From Tetrahymena elliotti 4EA (lineage: Eukaryota; Ciliophora; Oligohymenophorea; Hymenostomatida; Tetrahymenidae): DNA of 64,000 bases. Positions 1-12,166 of this stretch are shown here, piece after piece. The stretch is taken from assembly GCA_000231825.2 (NCBI GenBank), contig JH720367.1, positions 124,001 to 188,000 of the forward strand, in the 5' to 3' direction. The notes below the pieces were generated by a model, which did not search any database, was not told the DNA's origin, and saw only the letters and a list, made by a program, of their open reading frames with translations. How positions within the stretch are numbered: the stretch's first letter is position 1; every line of letters starts with the position of its first letter. A program made the position numbers and the translations under genes.

Positions 1-1630
1 TCACATTTTAATTTGTTCTCTTAGTACTTTAAGGGATTGAAAGCACATAAGGGTCAAAATATGGATAGTTATTATTTGATTGATTCTTTTATTAGAAATA
101 CAAACTATTTATCTTTTTTTTTAATATTTAATTATATAAATAATTTTAATCGCTACTTCCATTATTGATTAATTAAGGATATTTTGGGTTATTAGCATAA
201 TTATTACTCATAGTATTCCTACTATAATAGTCGCTGTTATTAAAACTAGTGTTTTCAAAATGAATTATATTGCTGTTTGATTAATTGATTTTCGCTGTTT
301 ATTAATTAATAAACTCATCTGCTACTTTTAGGTTTTCATATCTATTTAACAACTTTTGACTTAAATTAGGATCAAATAGCTATTTTTTAATATTGTTGGT
401 AGGATATAAATTACAGCTGTAATTCATGTAATTCATCTATGGATCTTGCCTTATTGATTTACATCTTTCACATAATGTAATAGGTTAACTTTAATAGTTA
501 GAAGGCTGATCAAATGACTTAGAAAAAATAATTGGATTTTAGTTTTAAACTTACTGATATAAATTTTATTGGTAAATGATTTGTTATATCTTTTATTATT
601 CATTGTAATTTTTTTCAAGCTCTTAAATGTTAACTAGTGAAGATTCTTATTAATTTTCATGAAAAAGAGATTAAGTAAAATTCTTTTGGGTTGAAGATAT
701 CATCTTCTGCTAATTTTGTAAATTGTTTTCTTCATTATGGTAATTTTTTAAATCATTTTAATTTGGCCCTGATGCAGGTCTAAAATTTTATTCATTGATC
801 TTTTAGGTATCTTGTAGCATTTTTAGATCGGTGCTATTTTGATTTAACTTATATGGGATGCTATTATTTTAGATTACTAATTTAGATAGAGTATTTTTAA
901 TTTCTTTATTTGCATGAATTTATTTTCTACTGTGAATATTTTCATTCTTTATATATGTCAAAGGAACTTTACTTACAATTAATATTTCATTTGGGATATA
1001 TCCTTCAATTAGATCTTTCCATTCTTATAGTTGTTATCTTAGTTTAAACTCATGATCATATACCATCATATTCTACAATTCTTTTATATACTCTAGTAAA
1101 AAAGTAAGCACTATGTTTATAAATGAAGTTATTATAATAGAAATCAAATTATCTTAAATGTTCTCAAAAGCTAATGGTATTATTAACAAAGGTATTATAA
1201 AAGCAACACTTAAAATAAACCAGGATTTTATACTATAACTGATGTTGTGAATAACCAAACTCATATTTAAGCTAATATGCATGAATTCTAAACTACTAAT
1301 TTTATTTTTGTTGTCTCTATACAAATATCCTAACCCAATAGACAAGAGAACCACATAGAAAATTAAACAAATTGTAGAAATATTCCTTTAAAATGTAATG
1401 CGTTTGTTCATTAGAAGCATATTAGCCATTTATAAAAAACAATTTACGGAGATTATTATTCCAATTGCAATATTTTCTAAAGCAGTAAAAGCATAAATAG
1501 CAGTTAAAATTTACCAAAATATACAATAGAATTAGATGATATAACTATATGGCTTTTGTTTTTATGAAAGATAGTTTTGGTAGCTAATGTTTTGCTGAGC
1601 ATCCTAAAACTCTAAGGGAGATAAATTCAT
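1..1630 (-). CDS. Multi-pass membrane sensor-like protein, 3' part beyond the window
   Basis: Incomplete at the left edge. From the first ATG (1628-1630) the frame is open to base 2, about 543 codons, with TAA/TAG as Gln; an in-frame TGA at 1748-1750 lies upstream of that ATG. Residues ~25-200 form about five hydrophobic segments, so the N-terminus is a membrane domain. It is followed by an amphipathic stretch (QLQEWKDLIEGYIP) like the helix leading into the first PAS-like domain of the neighbouring histidine kinase, and then by a long Q/N/S-rich linker containing LCERCK. No H-box or ATPase motif is visible in this part. The layout matches the N-terminal half of the two other sensor genes here, so a histidine-kinase relative is likely, but the kinase part is not in view. 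No intron is needed. Confidence 0.7.
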
Positions 1631-2402
1631 GATATTTGTGAAAAAATCTTTCAAAACTACTGATTATTATTTTTTATTATATATGTTACTCTAAAACCAA
1701 AACTTTAAATTGTATGTTTATTTAATATAGTTAATCCTAGAAAACAATCATCAATTAAAGTAATAAATTGAAAATAAATTAATTATTGGGGCAATACTTA
1801 TTTTTACATTCAACCAAACTCACCTAAAATAAAAAAATTTTTCATAATAATTACTTTTTTAACTAATTTCATTCATCTTTTGATTCTTAAATATTACTAA
1901 GTGTAAATCTTAAAAATTTTATCTATCAAATTTTGTACTTTCTCTCTTAAATATTCCAAACTCATCTTATTACAATTAGAATCATATTCAGAAATTATTT
2001 GATGATTATTTCAATAGAAATTACATTATGAGTGAAAAAAGCAATTTCTTTTTTAATATTTTTTTAAAATATTTAATGGAAAAAAAAAAATTAACAATAT
2101 TAAGAAGAAACAATAATTAATTGAAAAGAATAATTATAATTAATTCTAAATATTAAGAAATATAATATTTAAACTGTGTTGTATCACATAGAAGTATTTT
2201 AGTTAATAATTAATTTGAATAAAAATAATGCTTATTATCATTAGAATAAAATATTGTTATTTTTGAATTAAAATAATTTGTCATATTAAACTGAAAAAAA
2301 ATTTGAAAGTAAATAAGTAGAATTAGATAAAAAAACAAAATATATAAACAAATAACTCTATTCATAAAAGCACTTAATTTTTTTCAACGCTTAAGTAAGA
2401 AG
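1631..2402. promoter_or_regulatory. Shared divergent 5' region between two sensor genes
   Basis: This 772-base A/T-rich stretch lies between the start codons of two divergently transcribed membrane sensor genes, so it must hold both promoters. I see long A and T runs and no reading frame. No individual promoter element could be picked out by eye. TGA codons at 1748-1750 (minus) and 2292-2294 (plus) close the two frames upstream of the chosen starts. Confidence 0.5.
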
Positions 2403-5400
2403 ATGAAAGGCACAATTATAAATATAGAATAAGAGCTAGAGCAACTTTAAAACGATGAGCGCTTAATCAACAGGTACCTTTTGGAAAAATACCCATAAAT
2501 ATCTAACTATAGGCTAAGAAGTATTGAGAGATTTTGTAAAATAGGAGCTATTTTAGCTTAGAGCTTAATTGTGATCATTTAAATGGATAATAACTTTTGC
2601 AGTAATGGAGAATAATAAAATAAAGAATCATAAACAAACAACTAAAATTCCCCTTTTTTAAGCTTCATTACAAGCTGCTCTTAATAAAAAACTTTTAATT
2701 TGAGTATCATTTCAAGCATTCTATTAATGATAATTGGATTTTGGCTAATTCTTATAAAATATATCAAAAGGAAATTCTTCCATAAAATAGGGATTCAAGC
2801 AGCTTTTTTGGTAATTATTATGCTGACTCAAGCGATAACTTTTGAGATTTATATTTTTAGTATAGTTTCATATTTTTGGAGTTTTATCCTTTCAATTCAA
2901 TTGGTCCTAATAATTGATCAATATATAAAGTAATTAAAATTGGGACTTTTTGGATAGATTGCAACTGTATTATATTTACAAATCAGATTTTATATGTAAT
3001 ATAGCGTTAATCCTTGGTAATTTATTGTTGGACTTCTTTTATTTACAATATTAATTCTCTAAACATTTTCCAACAAAGTTCTATACAGGAACAAAATTTA
3101 AATACTACAAATGACTCGTAACTAACTCAATTCTGTAAGATAGTTTTATAACGATTTATTGGCTTTGATACCTTAGGGATTGACACTCTTAGACAGCAAC
3201 TAAAATATCATTTATGCTAATAGCAGAGTAACAGAGATACTTCAATGCAAAGAAGAAGAAATATTTTCCATTTTAATGAATCTGTCTAACAATAATGCTT
3301 AAAAATAATCTACACTCTTTGACTAAGATATGCAAACTCGTTAAACTCGTTAAATTAGTGCTTCTATAAAAAACGGATAAATTGAAATAAACTAGCAAAT
3401 CGTTTAGCAAGTTGAAAATTCCTAACAATCTAATTCAATAAAAATACAAACCTAAGTATCTAAATAGTTTAATAGTTACTAACTAGATGAAAATTAGTAA
3501 ACAAATTCTTCAAGGAGTGTTCATGTAATTAATCCAACACCAATAAATATATAGATTAACCAGTAGATGAGAAATAAAATTATACAAAATATTGAAGATC
3601 AAAACTAACATTAATAACCTAAAAAATTAACTACTTAAGTTAGCTTTTAGAATTACAAATTCAAAGATTAGAATTCAGTCAAGGAAGAGTAGACTAATGA
3701 ATCAATTTCATTCAGCATTTAACAAGTCAATAGTATAATTTAGTCTGATTCTTAAGTATCAGATAAGGAATTTAAGCAAGAAATAGTTGAAGAAAATAAA
3801 AATTACATTAATAACAGCACTTCTAAGTTTCCAAATTCAAAGTAAACATAATATGCTCAAAGTAAGTTTGGAACTAACTTTTATAAGAGCTAGTAAAAAA
3901 ATGAGTAATTAGAAATATAAGATGATCACTAATATACCCTAGGTGCAGATGAAACAAGCTATGTTAATAAAGAAGTAACTTTTGGTAAAGATTCTTCTAA
4001 ATTTAACCATCAGGATCCTAATTTAAAAGATTAAATATATAATAAAAAAATAAGTATTGATAAATAAGATTCATTTAACTCATTAAAATCAAGATAAAAA
4101 TTAAAAAATACCAAGTCAATATAAAGCTAAAGTGATTAAAACAAAGCTGAAGAAATCAACCAAACCTAAAGAGAAAATCTAAGCAAATAAACAACTATGA
4201 GTTTATTCTAAGCTTCTCCTCAAAATCAATATTACCAGATTGACTATCTTCCAAGAGATGACTTAGATTAAAGTTCTTAAGTATTTGATAAGGTATGAAA
4301 ATAATTTTTTAAGTTCATATCTTTTAATATTATTAAAAACAGCATAAATTTATTGTAATTTTTTTTTATTTATAGAGTGCTGGAGACAAGTCAGGGTATT
4401 GTGATATTTCAACTCTACCTTTTTAAACAACAGAAAGAAAATGTTTATACGTAAATTTAGAAGACAATATTGAGTTGGATTAACAGATTATAAAGGAATA
4501 AATTTCAAAAGATAATGAATAAGATTATGGAACAAAAACGGAGGCCTCTAATCTGCAAAATAATTACTAAACATAAAACACATAAAATACCAATGATGAT
4601 TATAAATTAGAATCTAGTGTCAAATCTTAACAGCAAAATTAGGGCAAAGAAACTCCTAAATAATTCTCATTTTAGTCATCTCATTAAGTGAATAACTCAA
4701 CAAATTTATAAATTTAACTACAAAATTAAATTTCAAATTCTAATTATGCTTTAGGAGCCTTTAATAGTGCAGCATTTCCTTCAATATATAATGTTGAAGA
4801 TGCAAAAAGTTAAGATCCTGAACTATAAAAATAGAATGAATATTATAGTTTAAATTAAGATATTCTCTCTTTTAAAAGTTTGGACTTTAGATAAGACATT
4901 GAATTTTTAAAGAAACAAAAGTAAAATATCAACTTTTCAGATACTGAGAGACTAAAATAATACAAAGCTGATATTAATGAATAGTTATCTGAATAAGAAC
5001 TTGTAGTTTTACAGCAGCAAAATTTACTTTTATAAAAAGAGATCTTTAAGAAAAGGTAGTTTGATTCTAATGAAAAAGATGCAGACTGTCAGACAGAGTG
5101 TAGAAAACAAATTTAAGAAAGATCGGTGAATAAAAGATAATCAAGGTTAGAAAAAGCAGTTAAAACTCTAGAAGTACAAGATTTACCTAAGTATAATGAA
5201 GAAAAGCAGTCTAGTTATTTCAAACAAACTGAGGAAAATAAAACAAATATTTAATAAATGCCAATTTTGTAAAAGAATGGAAGTTAAAGCCCTAAAAAAT
5301 TAAAAGAAAAAGAAAACAGCAAAAAAGAGAAAAATCTGAATTAACTTCCTCTCTCAAAATAAAATAAAGAAAAAAATACTAACAATTATTAAACTATTTC

Positions 5401-8400
5401 TAAATCCCAAACTTCTCATAATGTCTCCTAAAATTAGAAACAACACCTTGATTCATTAGTGAGCTAGTTTAATAGACCTAAAGGTGAAAGCAATAACAGT
5501 GGCTAGTTTAACCCAATTGATGGAGAAAATATGACTTTAAAGAAGTATGTTATAAGCCAAAAAGAAAGTAATGACTCTGCATACAAGAGTATATTCTAAC
5601 CTAAAATCATTAAAAAAGAAACTAAAGTTAAAAATATTTTATCTAAATTACTCACTTTAAATAAGCCAGATTAACGAGAGCCTGATACTCATTCAGAGAT
5701 TTCCCAAAGAACAAAATAAATCTCTTAAATGGAATAAGAAAATTTTTCAAAAAACCAATTTTCTAACAATGTTTTAAAGGTACAAGAAGCAGAAGAATAA
5801 GATATAGCCTCATGCATGACGAGGCTTAAATAAGATTAACTATTATCTTTAGACATACCTCAGCAGCTACCTAGATCCAAAACAGAGTATAATTTTAAGA
5901 ACAAATATGATAATTAGAGCAATATAGATAATGCCTCTCCTAACCAAAATAACTCAAACAACAACATTGTCGCAGATTCTTAATAAAATAAATAGGATTA
6001 ATAACTTAATTTTTTACAAATTGCAAATCCAAATAAAAATAGTCATTATAAGAAAGCCAAATCTCCAACAATAGGTGGTAATTTGAGCTTTAGTAAAAGC
6101 TTTCTACCTAGCCTAAAGCATAAAAATTAGAATTAACAAGAGACAAAATAGTCAGTGAATAGAAATAAAGGAAGAAAAGAATCCTTCTTCAACTAGTTTA
6201 ACAAAGAAGCTAACATAGGTAATGTCTTCATTCAATAAACGCTTTAATAAATTTGAATATTTTTGTTATATTTTATATATATAATTAATAGGATATTACT
6301 AATTCAAGGATGACATAGCACATTTACAGGTCGAATGAAAGGGACAAACGTTGATCTTAAAATTCATACTATGCGAAATCAACATTTAAGATCAAACAAT
6401 TTAAAGAGAACCAATGGTGTTAGTTTTAATAGATCCAGTTTGGTAGGAATTCTTAACTAAATAGATTGAAGACATGAATCGTTACAAGATGAGAATGTTT
6501 GCATCTCTTTCTCATGAATTAAGAACACCATTAAACTGCTCTATATCAATGCTAGAATTTCTAGAATCTGATATAATTAACATCAGCAAATAAGCTACTT
6601 AGATATTAACAAGTAACATGTAGAGGCAATAGAGATTAGAAAATTCATAAAATCTAATGCTAGGGAATTCTTACTAGTAATTTTAATGTTCCTAGTAAAC
6701 TTTATAGAACCAAAATAATTCTGGTGTTGGTAACTCTCTGTATTTTAATTAAAATACTATGGTTACCAGTCAGCCTGAAGAAAATCCAGATGATAGTGTT
6801 AATAGCTTAAATAATATCAAATAAGGTTCTTAATTAAAAATTGCTCAAAACAATGTAACTAACAATAACAACAACAATAACCCTCAGACCTAAAATCTCT
6901 ATTACAATGGTAGCAGCAACAATAGCCTTTAAAATTTCTTTTAAGATATTAAAATAATACAAGATGAATGCGAAAGAGTTATATAGTCTTATTTAAAACC
7001 AGCTTTGTATAGCTCTAAGCTTCTTCTAAATTTAATTAATGACATTTTGGACTTTGTATAAATTGACAGCGGTAAATTTAAGTTTACATTCATACAATTC
7101 TCATTGGAGCAACTACTACACGAATGCATTGTTTTGATTAATCTGCAAGCAAAATCCAAAAATATTTAGCTTTGTGTAGACTTCGATTAAAGTATACCAC
7201 AAAAAATTGAATCAGACCCAAACAGAATTAGGTAGGTTTTACTTAATTTTTTAAGTAATGCTTTGAAATTTACAGTTCAAGGCAAAATTACGGTTTAAGC
7301 CAAAGCTGTTCAAAACAGTTAAAACTTGATAATGCTTTCTGTGATAGATACAGGGATAGGTAAGATTCTAAATTATATGTTAATTTTAAATTAAATAATT
7401 TTTATAATTAAAAGGTATTTCAGAAAAAGATATCAGAAATATTTTTACAATATTTAACAAGGTCGACTTAGGAAAAAATTAGGAGCTAAACAGCCAAGGG
7501 TGTGGCCTTGGATTAACTCTTTCAAACTCAATCAGTAAAGGATTGGCTCCAGAGTAATTTGGAGGAGTTTAAGTAGAGAGTACTGTAGGATAAGGAAGTA
7601 AATTTTCTTTTATTATAGAGGATCACTAAGCTACAAAGCTTTAGAAAAAATAAAGCTGTGATGTTCTTGAGTCTGAAGAGGATGAATAGTATAGGCCAAA
7701 GACAATATCTGAAAATTTTAGAAAATAATTTAAATCCCCTTCTTTTTCTTAAATTTTTGAAGGTGGATAGTATATTAGTGAGATAAACTCTCCTATTGTA
7801 AAGTAATAAAGTTCAAACTTGTTCAATACTAATTTAAGTGATTAACAAACTTAAAACAATAATTTTATATAATAAAATTTATTTTAATCACCATAATTCC
7901 CCTAAAATAAAATGTAAAATTTAAACTTTTAACCAGGAATAAATATGTATTCCAATAACTATGACAGCGCAACTCCTAAAGGAGAAAAAGATATGCATAT
8001 GATATAGTAAATTCTTACTGAAAACAGAAAGTGTAACTGTGTTTAAATATTAGCTGCTGATGATAATGAATTTAATTTAATTGTTGTTGGTAATATTCTA
8101 AAAAAGTACCATTTAGTAGCAGATAACGCTTGTAATGGCCAAATAGCATACTAAAAAGTATAATTAAATATTTTTATTCTTATTAATTTTTTAAAAAATC
8201 TAATAATTTTAAAGATATTATCCAGAAAGCAAGAAAACACATGTTGTCCACATTATAAGCTCATATTCATGGACATAGAAATGCCAATTATGAATGGCTA
8301 TCAGACTTCTTAACAGATATACGAATTATATCAAAAAGATGGAGTACTTGAAAAAAAACCTTACATTGTAGCATGCACAGCATATGTAGGTGAAGATGAT

Positions 8401-8529
8401 AAAAAACTTGCTAAATAAAACTTTATGGATGATTTTATAACTAAACCAATATAATAAAATATTTTAGAGCAAGTCTTGATCAGATATGTTTCATATTATC
8501 TAAAGAATAATTTAAAAAACAGAGACTGA
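2403..8529 (+). CDS. Hybrid sensor histidine kinase with receiver domain; one in-frame TGA
   Basis: Five exons: 2403-4292, 4376-6218, 6292-7359, 7415-8157, 8215-8529 (1952 codons plus stop). The N-terminus has about five membrane segments, then a PAS-like region (LIPQGLTLLDSN), a very long Q/N/S-rich linker, a second PAS-like strand, and a catalytic core. The H-box is SHELRTPLN with His at 6513-6515 (residue 1319). The N-box is LLNFLSNALKF, followed by DTGIGIS and GCGLGLTLS (G1 and G2). The C-terminal receiver has the acidic pair AADDNE, the phospho-acceptor Asp in FMDIEMP (8272-8274, residue 1868), then ACTA and ITKPI. By family it should autophosphorylate on His and pass phosphate to its own Asp at a membrane. 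A TGA at 6336-6338 (codon 1260) interrupts the PAS-like strand just before the H-box, at a place where Trp would fit. It may be a nonsense allele, a sequence error or a recoded codon. A long insertion splits the dimerisation hairpin. Confidence 0.88.
6336..6338 (+). other. In-frame TGA inside the histidine kinase
   Basis: With the intron 6219-6291 removed, the frame reads HLQVE, TGA, KGQTLILKF and continues open through the whole catalytic core. A one-base change from TGG would restore a typical PAS-strand Trp. No intron choice with ordinary ends removes the TGA and keeps the flanking PAS residues. Confidence 0.8.
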
Positions 8530-10349
8530 TTAAAACAATAAGGTATTCATAGATGTCTGACTCATAATTTATTTCAAAAAATAAAATTGATAAAATGAAA
8601 AATAGATTAAAAATCATTTTCATTCAGATATTTAGATGAAAATAAGTCATTTTTATTTTGGTAAAATAATGTAAAAATTATTTGATCCATCATTTATTTA
8701 TTTGATTTTTATCAAATAAAATTTCTTTTAAGTTTTAGCTTTATATTTCTATGCTAGGGTACTAATTGACTGATGGAATGGTAAGTTATGGCTAAAACAT
8801 TAAATTTGCTTGAAAAATTCTAAATTATTTAATAATGAAAGAGGTATTTTAGATAGTAACATCTTTAAATTTTTAATGATTGAGCAAAGAAGAAGATGTA
8901 ATGATGTAGCAGATCATATTTTTCATTGATTTTTTGAATGGAAAAACTAATCTATTACATTCCTTAAACTTTTAAATAGTTCTAATTAATTGAAACTATA
9001 AAGTTTGAATTATTTAAAATGTTTAAATACTTTTTTGCTTGAATTTTCTATTAATCTTTGAAATAATCATCTAAAAAATATATCTTAGATGATTTAAATA
9101 CTTAAATAACAATTAATATTCTAATTTAAAAGTATTTATTTGTTTGTTTGTTGTTGAAGGTATTTGTTAAGTTTAAGATAAATACCTTATTAAAACCTCC
9201 TTAAATTGCCCTTTTTATTTAGAAATTGTGATAACAAAAAAATATTTATAAAAGTAGCTAAATCATTGATAAATAATATTAATAAATTTCATCTTATTAT
9301 GTAATTTTAAAATTTTTTAGTTTTTAAATTTAGAATAAAATAAAAATCACATTTTAAGAATAAAAATTTTGATTAATTGTATTTTAAAGATTTTTATTTC
9401 TCTGCTCTATTTATTTAACACCATTAAAATAAAATTTGAATGTACTAAACTTATTTTCTTTATAATATTTTAAAATGTTTTGCTTAAATAAACACAATCT
9501 AAAATCATAAAAATATATATTTTGCAGAAAAAACAAAAGTCTGAATTACTTATTTTTGCTGTGAAACATTCTAGATAATTTCTTTTAGCTTTGTAAACAA
9601 ACATGTATAGTAATTAAAATTAACCAGCTTGAATAACATTAGTACCTAAAAGTTTTTGTTAAAGTAATAGAAAGATTACTTGGACAGAAATAAATCTCTT
9701 TTTCTTTAGTTAAATAATTTAATTTTGTGTCTTAATGTTTTTAAATACAATTATTTAGCGATTTATGTAGAATGATTTTATATTATTTACTTTTGAGATA
9801 AAACTTGCTCTGTAAAAGAATACAATTAAAATAAATAGATGATTATTTAGTTAGTTAGTTATTTTACTTTGAAGTAGAAACAATTTATGAAATAATTAAA
9901 GAGGAATGAAAAAATGAACAGTGATTCTAAGAAGTAAATATATTTAATAAAATAATGGGATAGTATATGAGAGGAATATATGATTTGATTGAATTATTAT
10001 AAGGAAAGCAAAGATAAATGGATTTCCAAAGGAGAAAAAAACTTATTTTATAAATAAAAAATATAAGAATTCCACTTGACTTGAATGAAAGCGTGATGAT
10101 TGATTGATTGAATGAATGAATAAATAAATAAACAATAGTTTTTTAATACTCTACATAAAATAAGTAATAAGCTCTAATATAAATCAATGAAATAAACTAG
10201 TAAATAAAAATAATATAAAAACAAATAAGCGAACTACCTCTATATAATTTATAAGAAGGATAAAGAAAAATAATTGTTATTCAACAACAATAAAAAAGTC
10301 GGAAAATTTAAAAAAAAATAAATAATATAGCCAACAAAGGAAGAAGAAA
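8530..10349. other. Gene-free A/T-rich stretch
   Basis: This is the 3' flank of the histidine kinase and the 5' flank of the B55 gene. I see no reading frame with coding character on either strand. The last 300 bases hold the 5' leader of the B55 gene, with short tetranucleotide runs listed separately. Confidence 0.5.
10095..10133. repeat. Short tetranucleotide tracts
   Basis: Consecutive runs of GATT, GAAT and AAAT units upstream of the B55 gene. This is simple low-complexity sequence, with no sign of function. Confidence 0.6.
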
Positions 10350-12166
10350 ATGAAAGGTAGTGCTCCTAAATTAGATTGGAAATTTTTGTAAGTTTTTGGT
10401 GATAAGGCTTCTGTCGAGAAGGTCTCTGAAGAAGATATCATTTCAGCTATTTCATTTGATAAAACTGGACGCTTTTTATCATTGGGTGATAGAGCTGGTA
10501 GATTAATTATTTTTGAATAATGCGCTACCTCCAAATCCAAGAGAGTTGAGTTCTAATATCTTACTGAATTATAGAGCCATACCAGAGAATTCGATTACTT
10601 AAAGTCAACTGATATCGAAGAGAAGATTAATTAGATCATATGGATGAGAAATTCAGGTAAGAATATGTATGTATTGACAACAAATGACAAAACTGTCAAG
10701 CTATGGAAGATTTCTGAAAAGAATATCAAAAAGGTTATGAAGGGAGCAGGAAAAGATTTAAATATGCCTAAATTGTAAACACTTGAAAGTGGTTTGATGC
10801 CAACAATTCGTAAGGTCTACCCAAACCTTCATACTTATCACATTAATGCTATTTCTGCTTCTTAAAATGAAGAGTTTTTGCTTTCATCTGATGACTTGAG
10901 AGTTAATCTATGGAGTATCGAAAACCCTAATAAGGTAATATTACAAATTAAAATTTATTGAATTAGGTCATTAAATAATAAGAGAGGAGAGCATACAATA
11001 AAAACTCATCCTTTAAAATATTTTGAAAGAAGCAAAGAGAAAATAAATGTATTTTTAAAATTTTATTCAAAAAAAGAGTCATAAATCCTAAATATGCAAT
11101 AATCATAATTATTATTAATTATTTTTGCTGTTTCTTTTGCAAAGGATTGAATTAAATAAAATTTCTGCAATTAATAGGACTTAAATATATTTAAAAATAA
11201 TCAAATTTATTTATAGCAATCCCTGAGTTCGTTTTTTGTTTTACCAAGCAAACACCTTTAAATATAATTTATCAGCATAGCTCTAAAGCACTTTAAAAAA
11301 TGTTTTACTAAATTATAACTTCCTATGACAAACGATTGATTATCAAATTTTAATTTAAAAACTATTAATTTATTTTAGTAATCAATTAATCAATTTAAAA
11401 GTGCCATTTTAATTTTTATTTAAATTTATCTCAATAAAATAAAGCAAAAATTAATTTTTAAATTAATAAATAGGCCTTCGTTGCTGTTGATCTTAAGCCT
11501 GATAATCTTGAAGAACTCTCTGAAGTTATTACTTCCTCTTAGTTCCATCCCCAACATGATAATATGTTCCTCTACACTACCTCCAAGGGTGTTACTAAAG
11601 TTGGTGATATGAGAAAGAGCGGAATCTGTGATAACACTGCTATGACCTTCTCTGAAAAAGAAGATCCTTCTAAAAAAAATTTCTTCACAGAAATCGTTGC
11701 CTCTATTTCTGATGCTACTTTTGCTCGTAATGGTAAATATATTTTTGCAAGAGATTTCTTGAGTGTTAAAGTTTGGGATGTTGCAATGTAGAACAAACCC
11801 GTAGTTACTATTCCTATTTTCGAACCTCTTAAGAGTAAGCTCTGTGAATTGTATGAAAACGAATGTATATTTGATAAATTCTCTATCTCCAGCAGTCCTG
11901 ACAGCAACTTCTTCGTTACTGGTAATTTCAACAGTACTTTCCATGTGATTGATAGAAATGGCGATGTAAATAACTAATTCGAACTTAACTTCAATAAAAA
12001 GACACTTATTAAACCCATTCCTCCTAAATATTTTGAAAACTTGGGTTCTAATTATGATTTTTCTAGAAAAGTATTAAAAACTGCTTACAGTCCTGTTAAC
12101 CATACTCTTGCTATTTCATGTCTTAACTGTTTGTATTTTTACAATGCAACTGCCCCCACTGCTTGA
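10350..12166 (+). CDS. PP2A regulatory subunit B55 (PR55) family
   Basis: Two exons (10350-10934 and 11474-12166), 425 residues, close to the usual ~450. B55 is a seven-bladed WD40 propeller that binds the PP2A scaffold/catalytic core and selects substrates. Diagnostic strings include NDKTVKLWKIS, ANLHTYH-like PNLHTYHINAIS, SSDDLRVNLW, AVDLKPDNLEELSEVITSSQFHP, DMRKSGICD, FFTEIVASISDATFARNGK and RDFLSVKVWDV, followed by SKLCELYENECIFDKF. All are in the order seen in animal and yeast B55. It ends with a short NATAPTA tail before TGA. The start is the only ATG upstream of the conserved N-terminus. The single intron is 539 bases, much longer than its neighbours. The frame has no internal TGA. Apparent ORFs on the opposite strand here are shadows. 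Confidence 0.96.

Noticed and set aside
6223..6341. An alternative intron that skips the histidine-kinase TGA
   Set aside because: It needs a GTC donor and removes PAS-like residues that fit the family, while the ordinary 73-base intron 6219-6291 joins in frame.
11426..11944. Long antisense ORFs across the B55 gene
   Set aside because: They overlap the highly conserved second exon of B55 on the opposite strand and have no protein-like character of their own.
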